DNA of 64,000 bases, from contig NZ_BMXY01000001.1 in the NCBI RefSeq assembly GCF_014651995.1, forward strand, positions 496,001 through 560,000, given 5' to 3'. The stretch is from Cognatilysobacter xinjiangensis. Lineage in GTDB: Bacteria; Pseudomonadota; Gammaproteobacteria; Xanthomonadales; Xanthomonadaceae. Position 1 is the stretch's first letter. Each line of letters begins with the position of its first letter. Made by a program: the position numbers and the translations under genes. Below the pieces are notes generated by a model, which worked only from the letters and a program-made list of their open reading frames with translations, was not told the DNA's origin and made no database searches. This document shows positions 1 to 8,638 of the stretch, piece by piece.

Positions 1-7
1 AGACTTC

Positions 8-748
8 GTGAGCGACGCGCAGAGCCGCGTCCTCGACGGTCGCGTCGTCCTCGTAACAGGCGCCCACGGCGGCTTCGGCAGCGCCGTCGCGCGGGCCTGC
101 ACGCAGGCGGGCGCGACGGTGGTGCTGCTCGGGCACAAGGTGCCCAAGCTCAACCGGCTCTACGACCGCCTCGCGTCCGAGGGCCCGGAACCCGCGATCT
201 ATCCGCTCGACCTCGAGGGTGCGGGGCCCGACGACTACGCGCAGCTCGCCGAGCGGCTGGAGTCGGGCTTCGGCCGCCTCGACGGCCTCGTGCACTGCGC
301 CGCCGAGTTCCGCGGCCTCACCCCGCTGGTCCATGCCGACCCGGCCGATTTCGCGCGCTCGATCCACGTCGGCCTGACCGCGCCGTGGTGGCTGACGCAG
401 GCGCTGGTGCCGCTGATGGCGAAGTCGGCCGATGCCTCGGTCGTCTTCACGCTGGACGCCCCCGAGCGCGTCGGCGCGGCCTACTGGGGCGGCTACGGCG
501 TCTCGCAGTTCGGGCTGCAGGGCGTCGTCCGCATCCTGCACGCGGAGCTGGCGAACAGCGCCGTCCGCGTCGCCGGCCTGATGCCTGGGCCGATGCGCAC
601 GCCGCTGCGCGCACGCACCTGGGTCGAGGAAACCGATCGCCAGGCGCTGGATCCGGCCGTCTACGCGCCGGCCTGCGTCGAACTTCTGTCGCCGGCAGGT
701 GCCGCGCATCGCGGCGACGTCTGGTCGCCTTCGCCGTCGCTGGGCTGA
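8..748 (+). CDS. SDR-family protein, YciK-like, with degenerate active site
   Basis: The protein (246 aa, GTG start at 8) has the Rossmann fold of short-chain dehydrogenases: the nucleotide-binding motif TGAHGGFG at residues 17-24 and the family's usual length. The surrounding sequence (AYWGGYGVSQF) resembles E. coli YciK. The catalytic set is altered: Tyr163 is present, but the Lys four residues later is Gln167 and the expected Ser 13 residues before the Tyr is Asp150. The usual NNAG motif reads HCAAE. Oxidoreductase activity is therefore doubtful; the protein may bind nucleotide only. It ends 6 nt before the MarC-family gene, so the two are probably cotranscribed. The start lies at the window edge, so an upstream partner cannot be excluded. 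Confidence 0.8.
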   Translation: MSDAQSRVLDGRVVLVTGAHGGFGSAVARACTQAGATVVLLGHKVPKLNRLYDRLASEGPEPAIYPLDLEGAGPDDYAQLAERLESGFGRLDGLVHCAAEFRGLTPLVHADPADFARSIHVGLTAPWWLTQALVPLMAKSADASVVFTLDAPERVGAAYWGGYGVSQFGLQGVVRILHAELANSAVRVAGLMPGPMRTPLRARTWVEETDRQALDPAVYAPACVELLSPAGAAHRGDVWSPSPSLG

Positions 749-754
749 TTCCGT

Positions 755-1339
755 ATGACCGTCGCCTCGGCCGCGCTGCTGTTGTTCCTGATCCTCGATC
801 CGCTCGGGAACATCCCGGTGTTCTTGAGCCTGTTGCGCTCGCTGCCGCCCCGGCGGCAGCGCATCGTGCTGGCCCGCGAGCTGATCATCGCGCTGGTGGT
901 GCTGGCCGCCTTCCTCTGGGGCGGCAAGTACGCCCTCGAGCTCATGCACCTGCGGCAGGAGTCGGTCTCGATCGCCGGCGGCATCGTGCTGTTCCTGATC
1001 GGCATCCGGATGATCTTCCCGCCGCCGGAAGGCCTGATGGGCGAGATTCCCGACGGTGAGCCCTTCATCGTGCCGATGGCGATCCCGCTGATCGCCGGCC
1101 CCTCGGGCATGGCGGCGGTGATGCTGATGGGCAGCAACGAGCCCGGCCGCCTGAACGAGTGGACGCTGGCGCTGCTGATCGCCTGGGCCGCGACGGCCGC
1201 GATCCTGTTTTCGGCGACCGTCCTATACCGATTCCTGGGCAAGCGCGTGCTGACCGCGATCGAGCGCCTGATGGGCATGCTGCTGGTCGCCATTTCCGTT
1301 CAGATGTTCATGGACGGCCTGTCCGCCTACCTGCGCTGA
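755..1339 (+). CDS. MarC/UPF0056-family inner membrane protein (YhgN-like)
   Basis: This is a 194-aa polytopic membrane protein with about six hydrophobic segments. It shows the hallmarks of E. coli YhgN: LILDPLGNIPVF near residue 10, then SIAGGIVLFLIGIRMIF, EPFIVPMAIPLIAGPS, and a C-terminal ERLMGMLLVAISVQMF. The family is a set of putative inner membrane transporters of unknown substrate; the old link of MarC to multiple antibiotic resistance was not upheld. The ATG lies 6 nt after the preceding stop with no clear Shine-Dalgarno sequence, which suggests translational coupling to the SDR gene. Confidence 0.88.
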   Translation: MTVASAALLLFLILDPLGNIPVFLSLLRSLPPRRQRIVLARELIIALVVLAAFLWGGKYALELMHLRQESVSIAGGIVLFLIGIRMIFPPPEGLMGEIPDGEPFIVPMAIPLIAGPSGMAAVMLMGSNEPGRLNEWTLALLIAWAATAAILFSATVLYRFLGKRVLTAIERLMGMLLVAISVQMFMDGLSAYLR

Positions 1340-1412
1340 ACGACCGTTCGCCGTTCTGCGCCGCAGCGCGCATTCACGGCGTCATCACCGTGTAACCCAA
1401 TGGCATCAACGT

Positions 1413-1429
1413 GTTAACCTATAGTTAAC
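1413..1429 (+). promoter_or_regulatory. Promoter/operator-like AT-rich site upstream of the Oar-like receptor
   Basis: Two GTTAAC hexamers (1413-1418 and 1424-1429) lie 11 bp apart, one helical turn, and flank a good -10 box, TATAGT (1420-1425). The surrounding DNA is GC-rich, so this AT-rich patch stands out. No -35 box is evident, consistent with an activated or repressed promoter for the receptor gene that starts 64 nt downstream. The binding protein is unknown. Confidence 0.4.
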
Positions 1430-1492
1430 CACACTGGGCGGGGAGCCCGGCGTGCCTTCCGTGTCGTGACCGTTCCCATCGAGGCTTCCGTA

Positions 1493-4400
1493 ATGACTCA
1501 CCCGAACCGCGTTCGGATGTCCAAGCTGACGCTTGGTCTTCTCGCCGCTCTTGCCACCGCTCCGGCTTTCGCGCAGAGCACCTCCGCCGGTCTCGGCGGC
1601 ATCGTTACCGACGCGGGTGGCCAGCCTGTCGCCGGTGCGGAAGTGACGATCACGCACGTCGAGTCGGGCACGATCAGCCGCGCCACGACCGACGCGAGCG
1701 GCCGCTATACCGCGCGCGGCCTGCGCGTCGGCGGCCCGTACACGGTCACGGTCTCCAAGAACGGCGTCGGTACCGACACCGAGCAGGGCATCTACCTCGA
1801 TCTGAACAAGATCAGCACCGTCGACGCCGCCCTTGGCGACGCCGGCCAGCTCGACACGGTGCAGGTCGTCGGCATCGCCGGCGGCTCGAACGTGTTCAGC
1901 GCGACCAAGATGGGTTCGGGCACCAGCGTCAACCAGCAGGTGATCGAGTCGCTGCCGTCGATGAACGGCAACATCCAGGACTACATGCGCCTCGATCCGC
2001 GCGTCGCGTTCACCGACCGCGCCTCGGGCAGCATCAGCGCCGGCGGCCAGAACCCGCGCTTCAACAAGATCACGATCGACGGCGTGTCGGCCAGCGACAC
2101 GTTCGGCCTGGAAGGCAATAACATGCCGACCCAGCGCCAGCCGGTGTCGATGGAGGCCATCGAGGCCCTCGACATCGACCTGTCGAACTACGACGTGACG
2201 ATCGCCGGCGCTGCCGGTGCGAACATCAACGCCGTCACCAAGTCGGGTACGAACGAGTTCCACGGCTCGATCTACGGCACGTTCCGTGACGGCGAGTGGT
2301 TCGGCGACTACCCGGCGCGCATCGCCGGCAGCTCGCTCGACGTGACCGGCCTGCCGTTCGACGAGTACACCGAAGAAATGACCTGGGGCGCCACCGTCGG
2401 CGGCCCGATCATCAAGGACAAGCTGTTCTTCTTCGCGAACTTCGAGAAGTACCGCCAGAAGGACATCGGTCCGGCGGGCGGCAGCCAGGGTACGAACCCT
2501 CTGGCCAGCGGCGCCGACTTCAACGCGCAGGACGTGGCCGAAGTGCAGCGCATCGCGCGCGACGTCTGGGGCTTCGACGCCGGCAGCCTCAACGCGGGCG
2601 GCGACACGGAGCTCGACGAGAAGGCGCTGAAGATCGACTGGAACATCAACGACAACCATCGCGCCAGCGTCCGCTACAGCAAGCTGGAGCAGACCCGCGT
2701 GCGTCCGGAGGCTTCCAGCGCCAGCACGCTGTCGCTGAGTTCGAACTGGTACAACCACGAGAAGACGGTCGAGAGCTACGTCGGCCAGCTCTTCAGCGAC
2801 TGGACCGAGAACTTCTCCACCGAGTTCAAGGTTTCGTTCCGTGACTACTCGTCGATCCGCGTCAGCCCGACCACGGCGCCGACGATCCAGATCTACTTCG
2901 ACGACAACGTCGCCAACGGCAACGACGATCCGCGTGGTACCACGAGCAGCACCTTCAGCGGCCTCGACCTGATCCGCATCGGTACCGAGCGCAGCTCGCC
3001 GGGCAACTCGCTGCTCACCGAGACCTGGAACTACTTCGGTTCGGCGACCTGGACGCTCGGCGACCACGACGTCAAGTTCGGTGCCGAGTACAGCGAAAGC
3101 GAGATCTACAACTTCTTCCTGCAGGACTCGTGGGGCAACTACAGCTTCTACGTCCCGACCCGTAACGGCGTGCACGATTTCAGCAACCTGCTCAACGGTC
3201 GCTACTTCGATTACGACCTGCAGGCGAATCCGACCAACCCGGATGCGATCGCGGCGCGCTACACGAACAAGAACCTCTCGCTGTTCGTGCAGGACACCTG
3301 GTACGTCTCGCCGAACCTGACGCTGACCCTCGGCGTCCGCGCCGACCGTCCGGAGGCCAGCCCGAACCCGCCGTTCAACGCGTGCTTCGCTTCCGAGCGC
3401 GTCGCCAACGGCACCGGCCCGGCCAGCTGCCCGAACGGCGGCTTCGGCATCGACAACACCAACACCTACAGCGGCAGCTTCATCATCCAGCCGCGCTTCG
3501 GCTTCAACTACACCTTCGACACCGAGCGTCCGACGCAGCTGCGCGGCGGCGTTGGCCTGTTCCAGGGTGATGCCCCGCAGGTGTGGGTCGGCAATGCCTA
3601 CAGCAGCACGGGCATGAACTACGTCTCGTACCAGAACCTCGTGTGCGTGGATGCGAATGCCGATGGTCGTTGCGACAACGGCGTGCAGTTCAGCGCTAAC
3701 GGCCTGAATCCGTCGATTCCGTCGGGCGGCGCCGGCGTGCGCAACGTCAACGCGATCGCGGAGGACTTCGAGCTGCCGTCCGTGTGGAAGGCCAACCTCG
3801 CCATCGATCATGAGCTGCCGTGGTACGGCATCGTGGCCTCGGCCGAGCTGCTCATGACGGAAGTCAAGAACGGCCTGTTCTACCGCACGCTCAACACCGG
3901 CGCGGGCTACACCGATCCGTACGGCCGCACTGTGTACTGGAACCCGAACAGCCCGCGTCCGTTTGGCAACACGTCCTCGGGCACGACGCCGACGAACCCG
4001 GCGCGCTTCGGCAACAACAGCTACTTCAACGACGTCTACCTGCTCGAGAACACCGACCTGGGTCGCGGCCGTCAGTTCACGGTGTCGCTGGAGAAGCCGT
4101 TCAACCGCGACAGCGACTGGTCGTGGACGCTCGGTTACACCTACACGCAGGCCGAGGAAGTGGCTGCTCTGACGAGCTCGACCGCGGGCTCGGGCTTCGG
4201 CTCGCAGCTGGGTGTGAACATCAACGAGCCCGTCGCCGGCACCGCGCGCTACGAGATCAAGGATCGCTTCACCGGCGCCCTGAACTGGCAGCACAAGTTC
4301 TTCGGTGACCACGCCACGCAGGTCGGCCTGTTCTACGAAGGCCGCAGCGGCCGTCCGTACAGCTACATCTTCAACGGCGATGCGAACGGCGATAACCGCA

Positions 4401-4906
4401 CCTTCAACGACCTGTTCTACGTGCCGGCGGGCCCGGGCGACGTCAAGTTCGGTTCGCTGAGCACCACGGGCGCCTTCACCGCGAACCCGGCGATGGAAGC
4501 CGCGTTCTGGAAGTGGCTGGACGGCCAGCAGCAGCTGCAGGCCTACCGCGGCCGCTTTGCGCCGGAGAACGAGTTCCGTGCGGGCTGGGTGAACACGTTC
4601 GATCTCCGCATCAGCCAGGAGCTGCCGGGCTTCTTCAAGGGTCACAAGTCGAAGATCTGGCTGGACATCCAGAACGTCGGCAACCTGATCAACAAGGACT
4701 GGGGCCACATCATCGACTACGGCTTCAACGCCAACGTCGCAGTGGCCAGCCTGATCGGTATCCACGAGGGCAAGTACGTCTACGGCTACCGCAGCGGCAC
4801 CGAGTTCGGCCAGGCCACGGCGCTGGGTCTTCCGACCAATGCCGACGGCCAGACCAACGGCGTCTCGCAGTGGTCGCTGCAGGTCGGTCTCAAGTACGAG
4901 TTCTGA
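1493..4906 (+). CDS. TonB-dependent receptor, Oar-like, with carboxypeptidase-regulatory-like N-terminal domain
   Basis: This 1137-aa outer membrane protein has a signal peptide ending AFAQ. A carboxypeptidase regulatory-like beta-sandwich follows (GIVTDAGGQPVAGAEVTI and on), then a TonB plug (QVIESLPSMNGNIQDYMRLDPR; GGQNPRFNKITIDGV), then a long beta-barrel ending in the outer membrane terminus LQVGLKYEF. Oar-like receptors import or bind large ligands, including peptides and proteins; the substrate here is unknown. The ATG at 1493 is preferred because GAGG lies 8 nt upstream; an in-frame GTG at 1466 would add nine residues before the signal peptide. The gene is monocistronic, bounded by its own promoter-like region and a terminator. 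Confidence 0.92.
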   Translation: MTHPNRVRMSKLTLGLLAALATAPAFAQSTSAGLGGIVTDAGGQPVAGAEVTITHVESGTISRATTDASGRYTARGLRVGGPYTVTVSKNGVGTDTEQGIYLDLNKISTVDAALGDAGQLDTVQVVGIAGGSNVFSATKMGSGTSVNQQVIESLPSMNGNIQDYMRLDPRVAFTDRASGSISAGGQNPRFNKITIDGVSASDTFGLEGNNMPTQRQPVSMEAIEALDIDLSNYDVTIAGAAGANINAVTKSGTNEFHGSIYGTFRDGEWFGDYPARIAGSSLDVTGLPFDEYTEEMTWGATVGGPIIKDKLFFFANFEKYRQKDIGPAGGSQGTNPLASGADFNAQDVAEVQRIARDVWGFDAGSLNAGGDTELDEKALKIDWNINDNHRASVRYSKLEQTRVRPEASSASTLSLSSNWYNHEKTVESYVGQLFSDWTENFSTEFKVSFRDYSSIRVSPTTAPTIQIYFDDNVANGNDDPRGTTSSTFSGLDLIRIGTERSSPGNSLLTETWNYFGSATWTLGDHDVKFGAEYSESEIYNFFLQDSWGNYSFYVPTRNGVHDFSNLLNGRYFDYDLQANPTNPDAIAARYTNKNLSLFVQDTWYVSPNLTLTLGVRADRPEASPNPPFNACFASERVANGTGPASCPNGGFGIDNTNTYSGSFIIQPRFGFNYTFDTERPTQLRGGVGLFQGDAPQVWVGNAYSSTGMNYVSYQNLVCVDANADGRCDNGVQFSANGLNPSIPSGGAGVRNVNAIAEDFELPSVWKANLAIDHELPWYGIVASAELLMTEVKNGLFYRTLNTGAGYTDPYGRTVYWNPNSPRPFGNTSSGTTPTNPARFGNNSYFNDVYLLENTDLGRGRQFTVSLEKPFNRDSDWSWTLGYTYTQAEEVAALTSSTAGSGFGSQLGVNINEPVAGTARYEIKDRFTGALNWQHKFFGDHATQVGLFYEGRSGRPYSYIFNGDANGDNRTFNDLFYVPAGPGDVKFGSLSTTGAFTANPAMEAAFWKWLDGQQQLQAYRGRFAPENEFRAGWVNTFDLRISQELPGFFKGHKSKIWLDIQNVGNLINKDWGHIIDYGFNANVAVASLIGIHEGKYVYGYRSGTEFGQATALGLPTNADGQTNGVSQWSLQVGLKYEF

Positions 4907-4927
4907 TCCGATCCATCCGCTTCAGGG

Positions 4928-4958
4928 AAAACGGCCGGCTTGTCCGGCCGTTTTCTTT
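4928..4958 (+). terminator. Rho-independent terminator after the TonB-dependent receptor gene
   Basis: The perfect stem AAAACGGCCGG / CCGGCCGTTTT has a 5-nt loop (CTTGT) and runs into TTTTCTTTT. It lies 21 nt after the receptor's stop codon and ends transcription before ppnN. Confidence 0.85.
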
Positions 4959-4975
4959 TGCGGGGCCGGCTGCGC

Positions 4976-4981
4976 TAGAGT
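4976..4981 (+). promoter_or_regulatory. Possible -10 box for ppnN
   Basis: TAGAGT within GCGCTAGAGTCCCC lies about 38 nt upstream of the ppnN start. The predicted 5' leader is A-rich (several runs of A before the ATG) and lacks a Shine-Dalgarno sequence. No -35 box is recognisable, so the call is tentative. Confidence 0.3.
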
Positions 4982-5018
4982 CCCCGGACTAAAAACGACG
5001 ACAGCCAGCAAAAAAACG

Positions 5019-6413
5019 ATGAATGCAGTAGTGGACGTACCTTCCGGCATCACGCTTCCCACCGTCGACGCCCGCATCTACCCGCGCGGCGGCCTCGACA
5101 TCCTGTCGCGCAACGAAGTGGCGCGGCTGCGCGATGCGTCCAGCGGCGGCATGCACGAACTCCTGCGCCGTTGCGCGCTTGCCGTGCTCACCAGCGGCAG
5201 CACCAGCGACGACCCGCGCGCCGCGCGCGAGCTCTATCCCGACTTCGACATCCAGGTACAGCAGCAGGACCGCGGCGTTCGCATCGACCTGGTCAAGGCG
5301 CCGGCGATGGCCTTCGTCGACGGCGAGCTCATCCACGGCGTCGCCGAGTTGCTCGCCGCCGTCGTGCGCGATCTCGCCTATACGGCGATCGAGCTCGGCG
5401 ACAACTGCGGTCGCGACCTCGACAGTAGCGACGGCATCACCGACGCGGTGTTCAGCCTGCTGCGCAACGCGCGCGTGCTGCAGCCCGGCGACCCGAACCT
5501 CGTCGTCTGCTGGGGCGGCCACTCGATCAACCGCGACGAGTACCTCTACACCAAGCAGGTCGGCTACGAGCTGGGCCTGCGTGGCATCGACATCTGCACG
5601 GGCTGCGGCCCGGGCGCCATGAAGGGCCCGATGAAGGGCGCGACGATCGCACACGCCAAGCAGCGTCGCCGCCGCATGCGCTACATCGGCATCACCGAGC
5701 CGGGCATCATCGCGGCCGAGTCGCCGAATCCGATCGTCAACCACCTGGTGATCATGCCGGACATCGAAAAGCGCCTCGAGGCGTTCGTCCGCATGGCCCA
5801 CGGCATCATCGTGTTCCCGGGCGGCGTCGGCACGGCCGAGGAGATTCTCTACCTGCTCGGCATCCTGCTGCGCGAGGAGAACGCGGGCCTCCCGTTCCCC
5901 TTCATCCTCACCGGCCCGACGGCATCGGCGCCGTATTTCGAGCAGATCGACCAGTTCCTGAGGCTCACGCTCGGCGAGGCGGCAACGTCGCGCTACGAGA
6001 TCGTAGTGGGCGACCCCGCCGAGGTCGCGCGTCGCATGGCCAAGGGCCTCAAGCGCGTGCGCGAGCACCGCATCGGCCATCGCGACTCGTTCTTCTTCAA
6101 CTGGTCGATCGACATCCCGCTCGCCTTCCAGCAGCCCTTCGTGCCGAGCCACGAGGCGATGGCGGCGCTCGACCTGCACCACGGCCGCAAGCCTCACGAG
6201 CTCGCCGCCGATCTGCGCCGCGCGTTCTCCGGCATCGTCGCCGGCAACGTCAAGGAAGACGGTATCCGCCGCGTCGAGGAATTCGGCCCGTTCGAGATCC
6301 ACGGCGACGTCGACATCATGCAGGCGCTCGACGCGCTGCTGCGGGCCTTCGTGCAGCAGCACCGCATGAAGATCGCGGGCGACTACCGGCCGTGCTACCG
6401 CGTCGTGACCTGA
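5019..6413 (+). CDS. ppnN: Pyrimidine/purine nucleotide 5'-monophosphate nucleosidase
   Basis: This 464-aa protein matches E. coli PpnN (YgdH, about 454 aa), which splits nucleoside 5'-monophosphates into base and ribose 5-phosphate and responds to (p)ppGpp. Visible features are the central LOG/lysine-decarboxylase-like fold with GCGPGAMKGPMKGA at residues 195-208 and the signature PGGVGTAEE at 267-275, flanked by PpnN-specific N- and C-terminal regions. The ATG at 5019 is chosen because it starts the conserved N-terminus; the frame is open upstream but that part matches nothing known. There is no Shine-Dalgarno sequence, only an A-rich leader. The next gene is convergent. Confidence 0.92.
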   Translation: MNAVVDVPSGITLPTVDARIYPRGGLDILSRNEVARLRDASSGGMHELLRRCALAVLTSGSTSDDPRAARELYPDFDIQVQQQDRGVRIDLVKAPAMAFVDGELIHGVAELLAAVVRDLAYTAIELGDNCGRDLDSSDGITDAVFSLLRNARVLQPGDPNLVVCWGGHSINRDEYLYTKQVGYELGLRGIDICTGCGPGAMKGPMKGATIAHAKQRRRRMRYIGITEPGIIAAESPNPIVNHLVIMPDIEKRLEAFVRMAHGIIVFPGGVGTAEEILYLLGILLREENAGLPFPFILTGPTASAPYFEQIDQFLRLTLGEAATSRYEIVVGDPAEVARRMAKGLKRVREHRIGHRDSFFFNWSIDIPLAFQQPFVPSHEAMAALDLHHGRKPHELAADLRRAFSGIVAGNVKEDGIRRVEEFGPFEIHGDVDIMQALDALLRAFVQQHRMKIAGDYRPCYRVVT

Positions 6414-6449
6414 TCGTCGCGGTTCGACGACGGCGCGACGGCGTCGTCG

Positions 6450-7493
6450 TCAGTCGCGGAAGTTCGCGGGACGAGGGCGGGGCAGGCGCACAGTGGCGAC
6501 GTAATGCTCGCCCTGGATGCCGGTTTCCACGCTGCCGCGCCCCTGCGTCAGCGCCTCGATGCGCACCTGCGCGGCGGTGAGCCCGACACCGTGGCTCACG
6601 GGTCCAGGCCCCACGCCCAGCACCAGCGGGTTGCTGATGCGCACGACCACGTGCGCCAGCGTCTGCGACAGGCTGATCGTCACTCGCGCGCCCTGCGGCA
6701 CGCGCTCGACGCCGTGGCGGATCGCGTTCTCGACCAACGGCTGGATCGACAGGCTCGGCACCCGTACATCGGGAATCGACGCCGGCAGTTCCCAGTCCAC
6801 GCGCAGGCGCTCGCCGAAACGCTGCTGCTCGATCTCCAGGTAGCGGCGTACTAGCGCGAGCTCCTCGGCGAGCCCGATCTCGCGCGGCCCGGCCAATGCG
6901 GCGCGGAACAGGTCGGCGAGGTCGAGCAGCATCCGCTCGGCGTCCTCCGGCCGATGGTGGACGAGCGCCGTCGCCGTATTGAGTGTGTTGAATAGGAAGT
7001 GCGGCCGTATCCGTGCCTGCAGCGCCTCAAGTTCGGCTTGCTTGGCGCGAAGCGTCGACTGCTGCAGGCGCCAATAATTGACGAATGCCGCCGCGCCCAG
7101 CGCGGTCACCACGATCACGATGCCCACCAGGCGGGCGACCAGATGGGTCCATGCCTGGCGTCCGAGCGCGACCGCGGGCTCGAAGATGTAGGCCGTCACC
7201 ACGGCCACCAGCACGCTGACGACGACGAAAAGCGCGGTGCAGGCGAGCACCAGCCGGGGTGGGCCGAGCCGGGCCAGCGGGCGGCGCAGCCCGTACATCG
7301 AGGCGAGCGTTCCCAGCAGTGCGAGTTGCGCGGCCAGTGAAAGCGCCCCGAGAAAGTGGAAGGCGTCGTCGATGCCGAGCGCCAGCGTGAGAGCCAGCGC
7401 CAGGCCCTCCGCGGCGAGCATCAGCCACAGGATCGCGCGGGGTCGCGACCAGAGCAGGTCGAAGGGCAGTGGCGGGGCGGCAGCGGCAGGCAT
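6450..7493 (-). CDS. LytS/AlgZ (FimS)-type sensor histidine kinase
   Basis: This 347-aa membrane kinase has several N-terminal transmembrane segments (about residues 18-140), a short coiled coil, then a His_kinase domain with the phosphoacceptor motif RPHFLFNTLNT (His165) and the N-box PLVENAIRHGV (Asn256). This is the architecture of Pseudomonas FimS/AlgZ, whose partner AlgR activates the fimU-pilE operon. Here that operon starts divergently about 145 nt away, but no LytTR regulator gene follows; ppnN is convergent downstream. The ATG at 7493 is preferred; an in-frame ATG at 7550 would add 19 residues. Assignment to the AlgZ subfamily is from motif and context. Confidence 0.85.
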   Translation of the reverse strand: MPAAAAPPLPFDLLWSRPRAILWLMLAAEGLALALTLALGIDDAFHFLGALSLAAQLALLGTLASMYGLRRPLARLGPPRLVLACTALFVVVSVLVAVVTAYIFEPAVALGRQAWTHLVARLVGIVIVVTALGAAAFVNYWRLQQSTLRAKQAELEALQARIRPHFLFNTLNTATALVHHRPEDAERMLLDLADLFRAALAGPREIGLAEELALVRRYLEIEQQRFGERLRVDWELPASIPDVRVPSLSIQPLVENAIRHGVERVPQGARVTISLSQTLAHVVVRISNPLVLGVGPGPVSHGVGLTAAQVRIEALTQGRGSVETGIQGEHYVATVRLPRPRPANFRD

Positions 7494-7554
7494 CGGACGA
7501 TCATGCCGCACGCGACGGCTGTGACGCAGGTCCCGTGCGATCGCGCCCATCGAC

Positions 7555-7563
7555 CCGTTCGAC
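7555..7563 (+). promoter_or_regulatory. AlgR-like binding site in the kinase-fimU divergent region
   Basis: CCGTTCGAC differs at one position from the Pseudomonas AlgR box CCGTTCGTC. It lies about 50 nt upstream of the putative fimU -10 box, a plausible activator position. A nine-base match can arise by chance in GC-rich DNA, so support comes mainly from the context. Confidence 0.35.
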
Positions 7564-7603
7564 CGCCTGTCCCCTGAGCTATGGCCGTAGTTGCCGCTTC
7601 CCG

Positions 7604-7609
7604 TACCAT
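7604..7609 (+). promoter_or_regulatory. Putative -10 box of the fimU-pilE operon
   Basis: TACCAT recurs as a -10-like box upstream of several genes in this window. The hexamer 17 nt upstream (ATGGCC) is a poor -35, which would fit an activator-dependent promoter. The fimU start is 29 nt downstream, leaving room for a short leader. Confidence 0.4.
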
Positions 7610-7637
7610 GGGGTCATCAGGGAAAGCAGGCCTCTCC

Positions 7638-8165
7638 ATGGCACGTGCACAGACACGGGGAACCGTGCGCGGATTCACGCTGATCGAATTGATGGTGGCG
7701 ATCGCGATCGTGGCGATACTGGCGGCCATCGCCTTTCCGAGCTTCCAGTACACCATCCGCTCGAACCGGGTGGCGACGACGACCAACCAGGTCATTGCCG
7801 CCGTCGCGCTCGCGCGGACGGAGGCGATCCGCAGCACGCGCGGTGGAGGCGTCTGCGTGAGCAGCGACGGCGCGTCCTGCGGTAGCGGAACCAACTGGAA
7901 CTCCGGCTGGATGGTCTGGGCCGACCGGAACGGCAACGGCAGCTTCGACTCCGGCGAGGAACTGCGCTACATGCAGGGCAACCCGAAGCTCGTCGTGAAC
8001 GGGCCCGCCGCGGCGCTGCGATTCGACTCGCGCGGGCGGCTGAACAGCATCCAGCAATTCGCGATCCAGCCGGACGACTGCGACGGCAAGGCGCTGCGTC
8101 GCGTATTGGCCATTGGTGCTACCGGACAAGTACGCAAGGACGGAGGCCTGCAGTCATGCAGCTGA
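7638..8165 (+). CDS. fimU: Type IV minor pseudopilin, GspH/FimT family (FimU)
   Basis: This 175-aa prepilin has a short basic leader and the cleavage motif RG|FTLIELMVAIAIVAILAAIAFP, with Glu5 of the mature protein. A GspH-type globular domain follows, with GWMVWADRNGNGSFDSGEE typical of FimT/FimU. FimU is one of the minor pilins that form the priming complex at the pilus tip with PilV, PilW, PilX and PilE. The ATG at 7638 follows GCAGG with 7 nt spacing; an upstream in-frame ATG at 7581 would give an unusually long leader. It is the first gene of the operon and overlaps pilV by 10 nt. Confidence 0.88.
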   Translation: MARAQTRGTVRGFTLIELMVAIAIVAILAAIAFPSFQYTIRSNRVATTTNQVIAAVALARTEAIRSTRGGGVCVSSDGASCGSGTNWNSGWMVWADRNGNGSFDSGEELRYMQGNPKLVVNGPAAALRFDSRGRLNSIQQFAIQPDDCDGKALRRVLAIGATGQVRKDGGLQSCS

Positions 8166-8638
8166 CCGGAAAAATACGCCGGTCGGGCGGCGCCCGAAAA
8201 GAGGCCGGGTTCAGCCTGATCGAGGTGCTGATTTCGATTCTGGTACTCGCGATCGGCCTGCTTGGTTTCGCGCTTACGCAGACGATGAGCGTTCGTTTCG
8301 CCACGGGCGCGAACCAGCGGACGCAAGCCACCAACCTGGCGTACGACCTGATCGACCAAATGCGCGCGAACCGTATCGTGGCGATGCAGTACCAGAGCGC
8401 ATCGTTCGCGGCCGGCTCGGTCAACAGCGCGACGTGTGCGCGTCCGGCAACGGGTGCGACCACGGTCGCCGGCAACATCACGCGCTGGCAGTGCCAGGCA
8501 GCTCGCGCGCTGGGTCCGGCGGCGGCAGCCAACGTGCAGGTCAATAATGGGCAAGTGACCGTGAGGATTTCCTGGGGCGAAGAGCGGTGGACAGCAGGCG
8601 CGCCCGCCACTTCATTCGAGACAAGGAGCCGACTGTGA
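8156..8638 (+). CDS. pilV: Type IV minor pilin PilV
   Basis: This 160-aa prepilin has a basic leader ending EAG|FSLIEVLISILVLAIGLLGFALTQ, with mature Glu5. It continues with the PilV pattern ATNLAYDLIDQMRANR and an acidic/tryptophan-containing C-terminal strand (VRISWGEERW). PilV joins the minor pilin priming complex. The start overlaps fimU by 10 nt and the stop overlaps the pilW start (TGATG), which indicates translational coupling. Confidence 0.88.
   Translation: MQLTGKIRRSGGARKEAGFSLIEVLISILVLAIGLLGFALTQTMSVRFATGANQRTQATNLAYDLIDQMRANRIVAMQYQSASFAAGSVNSATCARPATGATTVAGNITRWQCQAARALGPAAAANVQVNNGQVTVRISWGEERWTAGAPATSFETRSRL

Noticed and set aside
1466..1492. GTG at 1466 as the start of the TonB-dependent receptor
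   Set aside because: It would put nine residues before the normal signal peptide and lacks a ribosome binding site, while ATG 1493 has GAGG at good distance.
1406..4765. A very long minus-strand open frame (about 1119 codons) opposite the TonB-dependent receptor
   Set aside because: Its product is a low-complexity Val/Ala/Arg/Asp-rich sequence with no motif, exactly antisense to a clearly coding gene. High GC leaves antisense frames open.
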